The notes: a model not told the origin generated them from the letters alone. Shown: positions 12,736 to 22,453, counted from the stretch's first letter. The stretch is DNA of 64,000 nt from Promineifilum sp. (GCA_020634335.1 JACKBY010000004.1:62001-126000); one strand, 5' to 3'. Translations and numbers: made by a program.

Positions 12736-13861
12736 CTACGCTTCCGGTATTTCGGCGCTGCCCGTGGTTTCCAAGTCATGGCCCACCTGCTGCCGAAGAT
12801 AAGCTTCCATAAAGTCGTCGAGGCGGCCGTCGAGCACCGCCTGGGTGTTGCCGACTTCGTGCCCGGTTCGATGATCTTTCACCATCTTATAGGGTTGCAA
12901 GACGTAGGAGCGAATCTGGCTGCCCCAGCCCGCGTCCACATCCTCACCCTTCAACGCCGCTATCTCTGCGTTTTGCGTGCGTTGCGCCAGATCGAAAAGT
13001 TGTGATTTCAGGATGCCCATCGCAACCTGGGTGTTTTGGGTCAGCGAGCGCTGGTTTTGGCACGAGACGACCAGGCCGGTCGGAATGTGGGTGATGCGCA
13101 CGGCCGTTTCATTCTTCTGCACGTGCTGCCCGCCCGCTCCACTGGCCCGAAAGCGGTCGATGCGTAAATCCTTCTCGTCGATCTCGATCTCGATATCCTC
13201 GGCTACGTCAGGCCAAACTTCCACCTTGGCAAACGAGGTATGCCGCCGGCTAGAACTGTCATAGGGGGAGATGCGCACCAACCGGTGGACGCCGCGCTCG
13301 GCCCTCAGCCAGCCGTAGGAATAGCTTCCTTCAATCGACATCATGCAACTCTTGATGCCTGCCTCGTCGCCGGCGCTCTCATCAAGCACTTCCACCTTCA
13401 TCCGGTGTTGCTCGGCCCAGCGAATGATCATGCGCTGGAGCATTTGCGCCCAGTCCTGGGCCTCGGTTCCGCCTGCGCCGGCGTGGATGGCGACGATGGC
13501 TCCCTCATCATCGTACTCACCCGACATCAACGTGTGGAACTCCAGTTGAGCCACGTCGGCCGACAGCCGCACGACCTCCGTCGCCAGTTCGTTGTAGAGT
13601 CCTTCGTCTCCCAGCTCGGCCAGTTCGAGGTTATCACTCAGTGAGCGACTTAGCGACTGCCACACGCTAACCTGCTCTCGCAGCCGGGTAAGCTCGCGCA
13701 TGACCTTCTGACCTGCAACCGGATCATTCCAGAAGTCGGCCTCGGCTATTTGCTCTTCAAGTTCCGCGATTCGAGCCTCCTTGCCAGCAACGTCAAAGAC
13801 GCCCCCGAAGCAAATCGATAACGTGGATCAGTTCCGTCAGTTGATTAACTAAGTCTTCCAT
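12736..13861 (-). CDS. prfB: Peptide chain release factor 2, with programmed +1 frameshift
   Basis: Zero frame runs from ATG 13861 for 22 codons to an in-frame TGA (13795-13793). Skipping one base continues a 352-aa frame to 12736, giving RF2 of about 374 aa. The protein reads stop codons UGA/UAA and triggers peptide release through its 'GGQ' motif (in 'ASGAGGQHVQKNE'). The stop-recognition tripeptide, normally SPF, is SPY here ('VRISPYDSSSRRHTSF'). The recoding site is canonical (see the entry at 13792-13807), so the protein autoregulates its synthesis. ftsY lies upstream on the same strand, a frequent neighbour. Confidence 0.95.
13792..13807 (-). promoter_or_regulatory. RF2 programmed +1 frameshift site
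   Basis: The minus strand reads CGGGGG-CGT-CTT-TGA-C: a Shine-Dalgarno-like G-run three bases before the slippery CTT, then the in-frame TGA followed by C, a weak termination context. This matches the known prfB autoregulatory element: low RF2 makes the ribosome pause at UGA and slip +1. Confidence 0.95.
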
Positions 13862-13936
13862 GATGTTTGTATCTCCCCGTGGGGTTATATGTTTCCGTAA
13901 ATTTCCGACCCATATTCACACAAAGGCCGGGGCTAT

Positions 13937-14842
13937 TTATTGATCAAACAGTCCTTCGATAAATTGGTCGGCATCAAAAGGCGCCAGGTCCTGGATGCGC
14001 TCGCCGGTGCCAATAAACCGGACCGGTAAGCCCAGTTCGCGGTAAATAGCGAATACCATCCCCCCCTTGGCCGTGCTGTCCAGCTTGGTAAGGATAACGC
14101 CGCTGGCGTGAACCGATTCCTTAAACTTGGCGGCCTGAGCCAGTGCGTTCTGGCCGGTGGGGGCATCTAATACGAGCAATACGTCATGGGGCGCGGCATG
14201 GACGCTCTTGCGGCAAACCCCATAGACCTTTTCCAGTTCCTTCATCAAGTTAAACTTCGTATGGAGGCGTCCGGCAGTGTCGATGAACAGCAAATTATAG
14301 CCGCGAGCGCGCGCGGCGCGGATGCCGTCATAGGCCACGGCCGCGGGATCGCCGTTCGGTTGGCCGGCGATAACCGGCACGTCAGCCCGTTCACCCCATA
14401 TCTCTAGTTGGTCGATGGCCGCCGCGCGGAACGTATCTCCGGCGGCCAGCATCACCTTATACCCCAGACCCTTGTAACGCTGAGCCAGCTTACCGATGGT
14501 CGTCGTCTTGCCGGAACCATTCACGCCGACGATCATCACGATAGTGAGCAGCCGTTTTTCCTCCATCTCGAATGTAGGCGGATCGACCAGGATAGCCCGT
14601 AGCTGGCCGCGCAATGCATCGAGCAGCTGATCGGCTCGATACAAACCTTCCTTGCGCACCTGCTCCCGCAACGTATCGACCAGATATACGGTCGTCGGCA
14701 CCCCGACATCAGCCTGGATCAGCAAAGCCTCCAGGTCTTCCCAGGTCTCCTCCGTAATATCGCCCGCGCCCAGTACCGTAGCGATCTGGCCGAACACCGA
14801 CTGGCGGGTACGATTTAATGACTCGCGAATGCTCTTGAACAA
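13937..14842 (-). CDS. ftsY: Signal recognition particle receptor FtsY
   Basis: This 301-aa SRP-type GTPase brings ribosome-nascent chain complexes to the Sec translocon. The N domain covers residues about 1-90. The G domain has 'GVNGSGKTTT' (106-115), 'DTFRAAA', 'DTAGR' and 'TKLDSTAKGG'. The acidic membrane-targeting A domain of the E. coli protein is missing, as in many short FtsY proteins. The start is TTG at 14842 with GAGG five bases upstream; a stop blocks earlier starts. It lies upstream of prfB and downstream of xseB on the same strand. Confidence 0.95.
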   Translation of the reverse strand: MFKSIRESLNRTRQSVFGQIATVLGAGDITEETWEDLEALLIQADVGVPTTVYLVDTLREQVRKEGLYRADQLLDALRGQLRAILVDPPTFEMEEKRLLTIVMIVGVNGSGKTTTIGKLAQRYKGLGYKVMLAAGDTFRAAAIDQLEIWGERADVPVIAGQPNGDPAAVAYDGIRAARARGYNLLFIDTAGRLHTKFNLMKELEKVYGVCRKSVHAAPHDVLLVLDAPTGQNALAQAAKFKESVHASGVILTKLDSTAKGGMVFAIYRELGLPVRFIGTGERIQDLAPFDADQFIEGLFDQ

Positions 14843-14895
14843 ATTGACCTCAAAGTATGTTAAATAAAGGCGGGACGGGGAAGAGGCGGGAGGGG

Positions 14896-15123
14896 TCAGT
14901 CCGGTGTGGACAATGTAATGATTTCGCCGTCTTCCGTCAACTGCTCGATTCGGAGTTGAGCCTGATCCAGCAAAATGCCGCAGCGGGCGGCCAGCCGGCG
15001 GCCGCGCTCGAACAGACTCAAGGAGGCATCCAGCGTCAAATTGCCGGATTCCAGTTCGGCCACAGTCTGTTCCAGTTCCAGCAGTGCATCTTCAAAAGAA
15101 AGCTCTTCGATCCCTTCACTCAT
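14896..15123 (-). CDS. xseB: Exodeoxyribonuclease VII small subunit
   Basis: The 75-aa product 'LSFEDALLELEQTVAELESG...LFERGRRLAARC' matches XseB, a helical hairpin that binds the XseA large subunit to form the single-strand DNA exonuclease. I chose the ATG at 15123 (MSEGIEEL); the frame extends to 15153. The large subunit xseA is about 8 kb away at 23092 on the other strand, so the usual pair is split here. Confidence 0.85.
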   Translation of the reverse strand: MSEGIEELSFEDALLELEQTVAELESGNLTLDASLSLFERGRRLAARCGILLDQAQLRIEQLTEDGEIITLSTPD

Positions 15124-15173
15124 AGGGCTGATTGTAGTGCAAAACAACGCCATCTACCAAATCGCTCAAGATA

Positions 15174-15206
15174 AAAAGGGTGGAAGCCACTGATGACTTC
15201 CACCCT
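15174..15206 (-). terminator. Intrinsic terminator of hppA
   Basis: A 10-bp perfect stem (15206-15197 pairing with 15186-15177) with a 10-nt loop is followed on the minus strand by TTTTTAT. It lies 70 bp after the hppA stop and just before xseB. Confidence 0.85.
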
Positions 15207-15275
15207 GATTCAATTGCCGAACAGCCGTGCCGGCGGTAGATTTTGGCCAACTCGCCAGCCGAACCGCCTATATAT

Positions 15276-17621
15276 TTATGTATTCTGGGGCGTAGTCACC
15301 ACGGCCAGCGGCTCCGCCTCTCGCTTGGAGCGCCCAATGGCCCAACCCAAGAGAGCGATCAACAAAATGGTCACGATAATTACGCCAATGCCGCGCTCGT
15401 TATAGCGCACGACGATGGGAGCAATAATCAAGCTGACCAGATTGACGACCTTGATCATCGGATTCAACGCCGGGCCGGCCGTATCCTTGAGGGGGTCGCC
15501 GACTGTGTCGCCGACGACGGCCGCCTTGTGGCGCTCCGATCCCTTGCCCGTGTTGGCCTCGACGTTACGCTCTTCGTCTTCGATAAGCTTCTTGCCGTTA
15601 TCCCAGGCGCCGCCGGTGTTGGACATAAACACGGCCAGCAGCATACCGGACACGATGATACCCGCCTGGAAACCGCCCAGCGCCTCCACCTGGAGTAACA
15701 GGCCGACAGCGATAGGTGTGACCACGGCCAGGATAGCAAGGTTGATCAAATCCCGTTGCGCGGCGATGGTAGAGATCGTGACGGCGCGAGCATAATCCGG
15801 TTTTCTGGTTCCTTCCAGGATACCCGGAATGCGGAACTGACGGCGAACCTCGTCCACCATCTGCCCAGCCGCCCGGCTGACGGCACGAATAGCCAGCGAG
15901 GAGAACATCCACGGCAACGCGCCGCCCAGCAGCATGCCCACAAAGACGAGTGGCTGCGACACGCGAATGCCGCTCGCCAGCGCCTCAGGATTCACCAGTG
16001 ACACGTCGGTGATGAACGATCCGAATAGGGACACCGCGGCGATTACCGCTGAACCGATGGCAATACCTTTGGTGATGGCCTTGGTCGTATTCCCCACAGA
16101 ATCCAGATCGGCCATGATCTGGCGCGCTTTTGGCTCCAGCCCCGCCATCTCACCGATGCCGTTGGCATTGTCGGAGATAGGCCCAAAGGAGTCCATGGCC
16201 ACGTTATTGCCGGTCAGCGTCAACATGCCGATACCGGTCATGGCGATGCCGTAGAGCACAAACGTGAACTGGATAAACTCGGGCGAGAAGCGGTCAGAGG
16301 TGAACTGAGCCACAGGAATGTTGGTGTAGATGAGGATCGCCGCCACGATCGTTGCGGCAATAACAACGACCGACCAGACGGCCGACTCATACCCCGAGGC
16401 CAAGCCGGAGAGGATGGTCGTGGCCGGGCCGCCAGATGTGCTGTCGCGAATTTCCTTGACGGGGCGATAGTGTGTACCGGTGAAGTAATCAGTCAGCCGG
16501 TCGATAACGATCGCCAGCCCCACGCCCACCGCCGTCGAAAGGAACGGCCGCCACCACCCGCCGGGAACGGTGTCCATATAGAACAGGGCGATGATGCCGA
16601 AGAGGACGACCGAGATGGCCGCCGAGGTCAGGAAGCCGCGGAAGATGGCCTGCATGGCGTTGCCGCTATCATCGGACTGGCCTTTCACCAGATAGGTGCC
16701 GACGATGGAAGCCACCACGCCAATGCCGCGAACCAGCAACGGGTAAAGGATGTACTCGTTATGGCCGGTGATGAGCGTCAGCGTCACGCCCAGGATCAGG
16801 CCGGAAACGATGGTGACTTCGTAAGACTCAAAAATGTCGGCGGCCATACCGGCGCAGTCGCCCACGTTATCGCCGACAAGGTCGGCGATGACGGCCGCAT
16901 TGCGCGGGTCGTCTTCGGGCATATCGTGCTCAACCTTGCCCACCAGGTCGGCACCAACGTCGGCCGCCTTGGTATAGATACCGCCGCCCACGCGCATAAA
17001 CAGGGCGATCAGTGTGCCGCCGAAGCCGAACCCCAGCAATGCATCAGGCGCGGCCTTGCCGAAAAGCATAAAGATCAGCGTGCCACCCAACAGGCCCAGA
17101 CCATCGGTGAGCATGCCGGTGATCGTGCCGGTGCGATAGGCAATGCGGAGGGCGTCCTTAAAGCTGGTGCGCGCGGCCGAAGCCACCCGCACATTCCCCT
17201 CAACAGCCATGCGCATGCCCAACTGGCCGACCGTAAGCGAGAACCCGGCGCCCATGACAAACGCCACCGCGCGACCAATACCGACAATCAGTCGAATGGT
17301 TTGCTCGCTATAGCCCGCAAAAACTTCCAGCGAAAACTCGGTAGGGGGAACGACGTAGACGCTCAGGAACAGCGCTATCGTCAGGAGAACGATAAAGGGC
17401 AGAATAGTCCGCAATTGCCGAGTCAGATAGGCGTTGGCTCCCTGGCGGATAGCCTCCCAGACCTCTATCATTTTCTCGGTACCCTTGTCTTCGGCCAGGA
17501 TTTGCCGGCGCAAGAATAATGCGTAGAGAAGACCGACAAGAGCGACAGCCAACACCAGCCATGTGGCAATGACCTCAAAAGAAGTCAGGTCCATTTCCAG
17601 AAACCGGAATACCTCTTGCAT
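15276..17621 (-). CDS. hppA: Membrane H+-translocating pyrophosphatase, K+-independent type
   Basis: This 781-aa protein has about 16 membrane helices and couples PPi hydrolysis to proton pumping. Substrate motifs are visible: 'DVGADLVGK' (221-229), 'DNVGDCAGMAADIFESYE' (251-268) and, near the C-terminus, 'GGAWDNGKK'. The segment 'GNTTKAITKG' (510-519) has Lys514 at the position that in characterised enzymes separates K+-independent H+ pumps (Lys) from K+-dependent ones (Ala). An AGGAGG lies 14 bases before the ATG at 17621, rather far. It is transcribed alone and ends at the terminator at 15174-15206. Confidence 0.95.
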   Translation of the reverse strand: MQEVFRFLEMDLTSFEVIATWLVLAVALVGLLYALFLRRQILAEDKGTEKMIEVWEAIRQGANAYLTRQLRTILPFIVLLTIALFLSVYVVPPTEFSLEVFAGYSEQTIRLIVGIGRAVAFVMGAGFSLTVGQLGMRMAVEGNVRVASAARTSFKDALRIAYRTGTITGMLTDGLGLLGGTLIFMLFGKAAPDALLGFGFGGTLIALFMRVGGGIYTKAADVGADLVGKVEHDMPEDDPRNAAVIADLVGDNVGDCAGMAADIFESYEVTIVSGLILGVTLTLITGHNEYILYPLLVRGIGVVASIVGTYLVKGQSDDSGNAMQAIFRGFLTSAAISVVLFGIIALFYMDTVPGGWWRPFLSTAVGVGLAIVIDRLTDYFTGTHYRPVKEIRDSTSGGPATTILSGLASGYESAVWSVVVIAATIVAAILIYTNIPVAQFTSDRFSPEFIQFTFVLYGIAMTGIGMLTLTGNNVAMDSFGPISDNANGIGEMAGLEPKARQIMADLDSVGNTTKAITKGIAIGSAVIAAVSLFGSFITDVSLVNPEALASGIRVSQPLVFVGMLLGGALPWMFSSLAIRAVSRAAGQMVDEVRRQFRIPGILEGTRKPDYARAVTISTIAAQRDLINLAILAVVTPIAVGLLLQVEALGGFQAGIIVSGMLLAVFMSNTGGAWDNGKKLIEDEERNVEANTGKGSERHKAAVVGDTVGDPLKDTAGPALNPMIKVVNLVSLIIAPIVVRYNERGIGVIIVTILLIALLGWAIGRSKREAEPLAVVTTPQNT

Positions 17622-17861
17622 ACTCGTTTATTAAACCTCCTATCAGCACAAATGTTAATGAAACAACAAATTCGTGAAGCCGCCCATAAAGGCCATCCTG
17701 TCAGCGATTAGGGCTAAAAACACAGCACGCCTGAGGAAGACTGATTACCAATGGCAAGTCATTCTTTCGCGTACTGTCCTATCCATAGTGCTCAATTCAT
17801 TTTCATTCGTTTTGGGCAGTCTATCCTGATGTCATAAACATAACTTAACAATTCGAAAAAT

Positions 17862-17881
17862 CAAAAATTAGAGAATTTTTG
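17862..17881. repeat. Perfect AT-rich inverted repeat in the hppA/HDAC intergenic region
   Basis: CAAAAATT-AGAG-AATTTTTG forms an 8-bp palindromic arm pair. It lies in the 407-bp divergent gap 17622-18028, which is AT-rich and otherwise holds only possible promoter elements (a TATAAT at 17998-18003, 26 bp before the HDAC ATG). It could be an operator; the sequence alone gives no further clue. Confidence 0.3.
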
Positions 17882-18028
17882 TAGGCGTTGGGTGGGCACG
17901 TGATATAAGGGTGGCTCGTGCGACCGACACGACCGCACCTGATAAGCTAATCGCAGCAAGCGCGGTTGGGGACAGCTCTCACCCTTGCACATTGGAGTAT
18001 AATGGGGTTCGAATTTCAATCGACGTAG

Positions 18029-19069
18029 ATGCCCATGACCACACTCTTACTGCATTATCCGGCGCACGGCCATACGAAGGCCCAACATCCGGAAAGCCGC
18101 GAACGTATGTCGGCTTTCCTGCCCGCCCTTGAACGCCAGGGATTGCTGTCCGATCTGCGGCAACCAGCGGCGGCGCCGGCGACAGTCGAGCAATTACGGC
18201 GCGTTCATACCATGGAGCACATCGAATACGTACGCCATATGTCGGAACGCGGCGGGGGTTTGCTGGATCAAGGGGATACCTACGTCACGGGTGAAACTTT
18301 TGAGCTGGCCCGGTTGGCAGCCGGTGCTTGTGCCGCGGCCGTCGACCTCATCACAACCGGCGAAGCCACAAATGGTTTTGCGCTCGTTCGCCCGCCCGGC
18401 CACCATGCCGAAACAGATCGTGTGGGCGGCTTTTGCATTTTCAATAACGTCGCTGTCGCCGCACGACAGGCGCAAGTGGAACATCATGTCAAGCGCGTGG
18501 CTATCGTCGACTTCGACGTCCATCACGGCAACGGCACCCAGGACATCTTTTTTGAAGATGATTCCGTCCTGTTCATTTCCACCCATCTTTATGCTCCCTA
18601 TTTCTATCCGGGCATCGGCGGTATGTATGAGGTCGGCGTCGGTCGCGGAAAAGGATACACGGTCAACGTCCCTCTTCCACCCCACGTCGGCGATCACGGT
18701 TACGGGCGCGTTTTCGATGAACTGATCGAGCCGCGTCTCACATTGTTCGAACCGGAGTTGATCTTGGTCTCGGCCGGATTCGACACTCATTGGCGCGACC
18801 CACTGGCCTTGGCCGGCATGAGCCTCACCGGCATCGCCGACATTACCCGTAAATTGATCGGCTACGCCAATAACCTGTGCGGCGGCCGCATCCTTTTCGT
18901 CCTCGAAGGCGGCTATCAGTTCGACGTCCTGACGATGGGTGTGACGAACGTATTTCACGCTTTGCTGGGCCACGACATCATCGAGGATCCCATCGGCCCC
19001 ATGACCCAAGAGGAGTATGATGTATCCGGTTTATTGGAGCGTCTGAAGCAGCATTACTTGCTAAAATGA
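18029..19069 (+). CDS. Class II histone-deacetylase-like (acetylpolyamine/acetoin-type) hydrolase
   Basis: This 346-aa zinc amidohydrolase has the catalytic His pair in 'RPPGHHAE' (His125-126) and metal ligands in 'DFDVHHGNG' (Asp163, His165). 'SAGFDTHWRDPL' carries the third ligand and 'EGGY' contains the transition-state Tyr. The family removes acetyl groups from proteins, polyamines or similar amides; the bacterial substrate here is unknown. Two ATGs (18029 and 18035) are possible starts and neither has a strong ribosome site. It lies upstream of the acidic repeat protein but is separated by 135 bp. Confidence 0.9.
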   Translation: MPMTTLLLHYPAHGHTKAQHPESRERMSAFLPALERQGLLSDLRQPAAAPATVEQLRRVHTMEHIEYVRHMSERGGGLLDQGDTYVTGETFELARLAAGACAAAVDLITTGEATNGFALVRPPGHHAETDRVGGFCIFNNVAVAARQAQVEHHVKRVAIVDFDVHHGNGTQDIFFEDDSVLFISTHLYAPYFYPGIGGMYEVGVGRGKGYTVNVPLPPHVGDHGYGRVFDELIEPRLTLFEPELILVSAGFDTHWRDPLALAGMSLTGIADITRKLIGYANNLCGGRILFVLEGGYQFDVLTMGVTNVFHALLGHDIIEDPIGPMTQEEYDVSGLLERLKQHYLLK

Positions 19070-19204
19070 GCCAATCATCTGATAATAACGGCCGGAAGTT
19101 GACCATAATCACGGATCGGTTGTAACCCGTCAAATCCGCGAGATTTTGTGACAGCGCCATTCGGGGTGTGGCAGATGGCCTGCCGCCGGCGCAAAGGAAG
19201 TGCT

Positions 19205-21952
19205 ATGGACGATCAAACCGATGACCGCAACCTCGGCATCCCACCGGTCGGTACTCCGGAAGAACTGGAAGAAGCCCTAAAATGGCTGGAAGACCTGACG
19301 GCTCGCCAGGGTAAAACCGCCGATGTGAAAAGTCAATCCGCAGCCCCAACGCTCGATTCACCATTTCGCGGCCTGATCGACAGCGAAGATGGTGATTTAC
19401 CGGATTGGCTGCGCGAAGTCCCCAAACCCCAGGTCGAGGACAACCTGGAAGAAACCGAGCCGGAAAGCCGCCTGGATTGGTTGTCCAAAATGGCTCAGCG
19501 AGAGTCAATTGAAGAACTTCCCACCCTGGAATGGCGTCGTTTGTCGGAGCCGACCCAGAGCGCCATCCTTGCCGCCCAGGCGGAAAACTTGCCCGCCGAT
19601 TTGCAATTCGAGACACGGGAGGAGCCGGAAGACCTTCTCGACGCCATCGAGAGAATAGACGAAGAGGTATCTTCTATCGATGAGATCAGTGGGCCAGAAG
19701 GGCAGGTCACTGAATTTCTCTTCGTCGATTCGGATATCGAGGGGTTGGTAGAGGAACAATCTATACCTGATCCGGCCGAGGATGGTGACCAGAGCCTTGC
19801 AAGCACTTCCCAGTTGGCTGAGGTAGCGGACAGCGATGAACTCATCGAAGACTCGGACATCGACGAACTGATCGAAGCCGAGCCGGAAACGGCCGAATTC
19901 GAGCCGGATGACTATGCTCCTCCCGTGGATGATCTGGACGCGGCCATGGCCTGGATCGAGGAGTTGGCCGCCAGCCAGGACGCTCCTATTGAGGAAATAC
20001 CGAGTGTGGCCGATCGGGCTTTGGCCTCCAAGCTCATGATGGAAGCCGGTTTAACCCCCATCGTCTCGCCGCTGGACGAGCTAGGCTCAGAGTCCTCTCT
20101 GCTGGATAGCCTCACCCCTACACACCCCTTCATCGAGGAAGAAGACTTCGCCGACACCATCGTTCTGGTAGAAACATTAGCCGCCGACCAGGAGGCGGCC
20201 GCCGAATTCCCTAACGTGCGGGAGGAGGTCGAGATCATCGAACCTTTTGAACGGGATGAGGTGGAAGTTGAACGAGTGGGGGAATCAGCACAGGAAACGA
20301 ACGAGCATGTCGTTGACGACGGAGAGGTCGAGGAGCTGTCGTTTGAAGAAGCTATGGCCTATCTGGACGAGATGGCCGGGCAGCAAGAATTCGAGGCCGA
20401 GCCGTCAATCATCACCCTTAACTCGGAATCGGCGACCTCTGACGAACCATCAGACGAAATCGGCGCAGCGAGTGAGGAGCCAATTGTTGGAGAGCAGACG
20501 GTCGACGCCCTCGAAGTTGATGGTATGTCGGTCGAAGATGAAATTTCTGACAACCTAAGCCTTGAAGAAGTCAGGATTGATGACCAGCCTGCTTCAGACC
20601 CAGTCGTCGAAGTCGACTTAGTCGACTTAATCGAAGAACTGCCAAATGAAGAGACGAATGCTGCAGATGTCATTGACATCTTTGTTGCCGAAGAACCGAG
20701 CGAGACAACCGGTGACGAAGCGGCGCTATGGATGCGCGAAGAGACGGAGGCCGATTCGCTCTCGGCCACAGATGTGCCCTGGCTGGACAGCGTAGCCGGT
20801 GGAGTCGTCATCGAGCCGACAGTCGAACCTGATCATCCGGGCCTGGACAACGAGCCGATCAGCGAAGCAGCGAATGACGGCGACGATCAAGGAGGCGACG
20901 GGTTGGAAGCAACACTGCTAAGTCTCGACGCGCTGGCATTGCCGTCGGGCAAATCATTGGAAGAGATTTCGGCTTACCTGCAAACTGCCCAAACATCGTC
21001 GTGGCGAGACATCGACTCGGCCCTGGACTGGCTGGAGGCTGCTCTCACCAAAGAAACCCCCACCCCCGTCTCAGAAGGCGATCTGGATGATATCGACCTC
21101 CTGGAGCGCATGCCCGAAGACCCGGATGAGGTTCTGGCTTGGCTGGAGCAGATGGCAGCCGAAGAAGAACAAAAGCCGGCTTCGCCTTCCAAAGCCCCCA
21201 ATGAACCATCGGGCGTGATCACCACCACACAGCAAGCGGACTCGTTTGTAGAGGAACTGGCCGAGGCCGATCTGCTCAACATGCCTGATGACCCGGATGA
21301 GGCGATGGTCTGGCTGGAAAACCTGGCCCAAGGTCGCGGCGCGGCCGAGGAAGTCGCAGAGGTTGAGGTAGACACGGCGACCGATCTTCCTCAACCCGTA
21401 TTTAGCGAGGCGGCCGAACCTGTGACCGAGCAGACGGAGAAGGCCGAGAAGGGGGAATCCGAAATCCCTTCCTTCGTTGGGCCCGATGTTCACACAAAGG
21501 ACAGGGACAATGAAGCCGAACTTTTCCACTTGTCGGAAACGCTGGTTGAAGAGGTCGACCTTGCGCCGGAATACGTCCCGGAATTAGAGCCTCCGACGAG
21601 TGAGCAAATCGAAGTTGACACGCCTTTCGATCCGCTTGAGGGCCTGTCTGAAGACGACCTCGACCTGATTCTGGGTGAAAAGTCGGAACAGATCGCAGAC
21701 GAAATTGCGCCAGACGTTGCTCCGGCGACGGAAGTCGTTGAGCAAGCTCCGGAGTCACCAGCAATACTGGCGGAGTCGCCCACGCCTGAAGTCCCCGAGG
21801 TCGAGGTCGCGAAACAAGCCAGGAAGCGCGGCCGCGCCAAACCGGTCGCCCAGCAGGAAGAACCGCCGGCTGCCGAGCCGCCACTCCCGGCAACGACGGA
21901 ACCCGAGCGCACAGGCCCGTCCTGGGTCGATCTCTTAAAGCCTTTGGATTAA
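19205..21952 (+). CDS. Large acidic protein with repeated WLE helical motifs, function unknown
   Basis: The 915-aa product is very rich in Glu, Asp, Pro, Ser and Thr and has no signal peptide or membrane helix. A short amphipathic motif recurs along an otherwise low-complexity chain: 'EEALKWLEDLTARQG', 'LDAAMAWIEELAASQ', 'FEEAMAYLDEMAGQQ', 'IDSALDWLEAALTK', 'DPDEVLAWLEQMAAEE', 'DPDEAMVWLENLAQG'. Variants such as 'PDWLREVPKP' and 'LDWLSKMAQ' also occur. The extreme C-terminus is 'PSWVDLLKPLD'. I do not recognise a known family. I chose ATG 19205 because AAAGGAAG precedes it; the frame opens at 19148. ndk follows 51 bp downstream. It could be an intrinsically disordered scaffold with short binding modules, but that is only an inference. 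Confidence 0.8.
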   Translation: MDDQTDDRNLGIPPVGTPEELEEALKWLEDLTARQGKTADVKSQSAAPTLDSPFRGLIDSEDGDLPDWLREVPKPQVEDNLEETEPESRLDWLSKMAQRESIEELPTLEWRRLSEPTQSAILAAQAENLPADLQFETREEPEDLLDAIERIDEEVSSIDEISGPEGQVTEFLFVDSDIEGLVEEQSIPDPAEDGDQSLASTSQLAEVADSDELIEDSDIDELIEAEPETAEFEPDDYAPPVDDLDAAMAWIEELAASQDAPIEEIPSVADRALASKLMMEAGLTPIVSPLDELGSESSLLDSLTPTHPFIEEEDFADTIVLVETLAADQEAAAEFPNVREEVEIIEPFERDEVEVERVGESAQETNEHVVDDGEVEELSFEEAMAYLDEMAGQQEFEAEPSIITLNSESATSDEPSDEIGAASEEPIVGEQTVDALEVDGMSVEDEISDNLSLEEVRIDDQPASDPVVEVDLVDLIEELPNEETNAADVIDIFVAEEPSETTGDEAALWMREETEADSLSATDVPWLDSVAGGVVIEPTVEPDHPGLDNEPISEAANDGDDQGGDGLEATLLSLDALALPSGKSLEEISAYLQTAQTSSWRDIDSALDWLEAALTKETPTPVSEGDLDDIDLLERMPEDPDEVLAWLEQMAAEEEQKPASPSKAPNEPSGVITTTQQADSFVEELAEADLLNMPDDPDEAMVWLENLAQGRGAAEEVAEVEVDTATDLPQPVFSEAAEPVTEQTEKAEKGESEIPSFVGPDVHTKDRDNEAELFHLSETLVEEVDLAPEYVPELEPPTSEQIEVDTPFDPLEGLSEDDLDLILGEKSEQIADEIAPDVAPATEVVEQAPESPAILAESPTPEVPEVEVAKQARKRGRAKPVAQQEEPPAAEPPLPATTEPERTGPSWVDLLKPLD

Positions 21953-22003
21953 ACCGATCTCGAACCGGGATCGTGGAGAATTTTACAAATTGGAGCTATT
22001 TTG

Positions 22004-22453
22004 ATGGAACAAACGCTAGTGTTAGTGAAGCCGGATGGCGTTCAGCGTGGATTGGTCGGCCAGATCATCACCCGCCTCGAACGTCGGGGGCTGAAGTTAA
22101 TCGGTATGAAATTCATGCAGGTTACGAGAGAGTTGGCTGCCAGTCATTATGAAGCCCACGTCGGGAAACCATTCTATGAGGGACTTGTCGACTATATTAC
22201 CTCGAGCCCGGTAGTGGCCATGGTTTGGGAAGGCAAAGACGGCATCCAGGTTGTGCGCACGACGATGGGTGCGACGAACGCAGCTGTCGCCGCCCCGGGC
22301 ACCATTCGAGGGGATTTCGCCGTAGAAATCGGCCGCAACCTCGTTCATGGTTCAGATGGCCCCGAAAGCGCTGCCCGTGAGATAGGTCTGTTCTTCGCGT
22401 CCGATGAACTGGTAAACTGGCCTCGCGAGGCAGACCGCTGGATACGCGAGTAA
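22004..22453 (+). CDS. ndk: Nucleoside diphosphate kinase
   Basis: The 149-aa enzyme balances NTP pools by a ping-pong phosphotransfer. The start 'EQTLVLVKPDGVQRG', the central 'GATN' segment and the active-site 'NLVHGSDGPESA' (His115) are all standard. The ATG at 22004 is preceded by GGAGC at seven bases; the TTG three bases upstream is too close to it. It ends in front of a hairpin terminator shared with the convergent rsfS. Confidence 0.97.
   Translation: MEQTLVLVKPDGVQRGLVGQIITRLERRGLKLIGMKFMQVTRELAASHYEAHVGKPFYEGLVDYITSSPVVAMVWEGKDGIQVVRTTMGATNAAVAAPGTIRGDFAVEIGRNLVHGSDGPESAAREIGLFFASDELVNWPREADRWIRE

Noticed and set aside
16470..17519. 349-aa open frame opposite hppA
   Set aside because: Shadow of the well-conserved pyrophosphatase; low-complexity Asp/His/Arg composition.
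18004..18018. GGGGTTCGAAT, which looks like a tRNA T-loop
   Set aside because: No acceptor stem, D-arm or anticodon arm could be folded around it; it is part of the HDAC upstream region.
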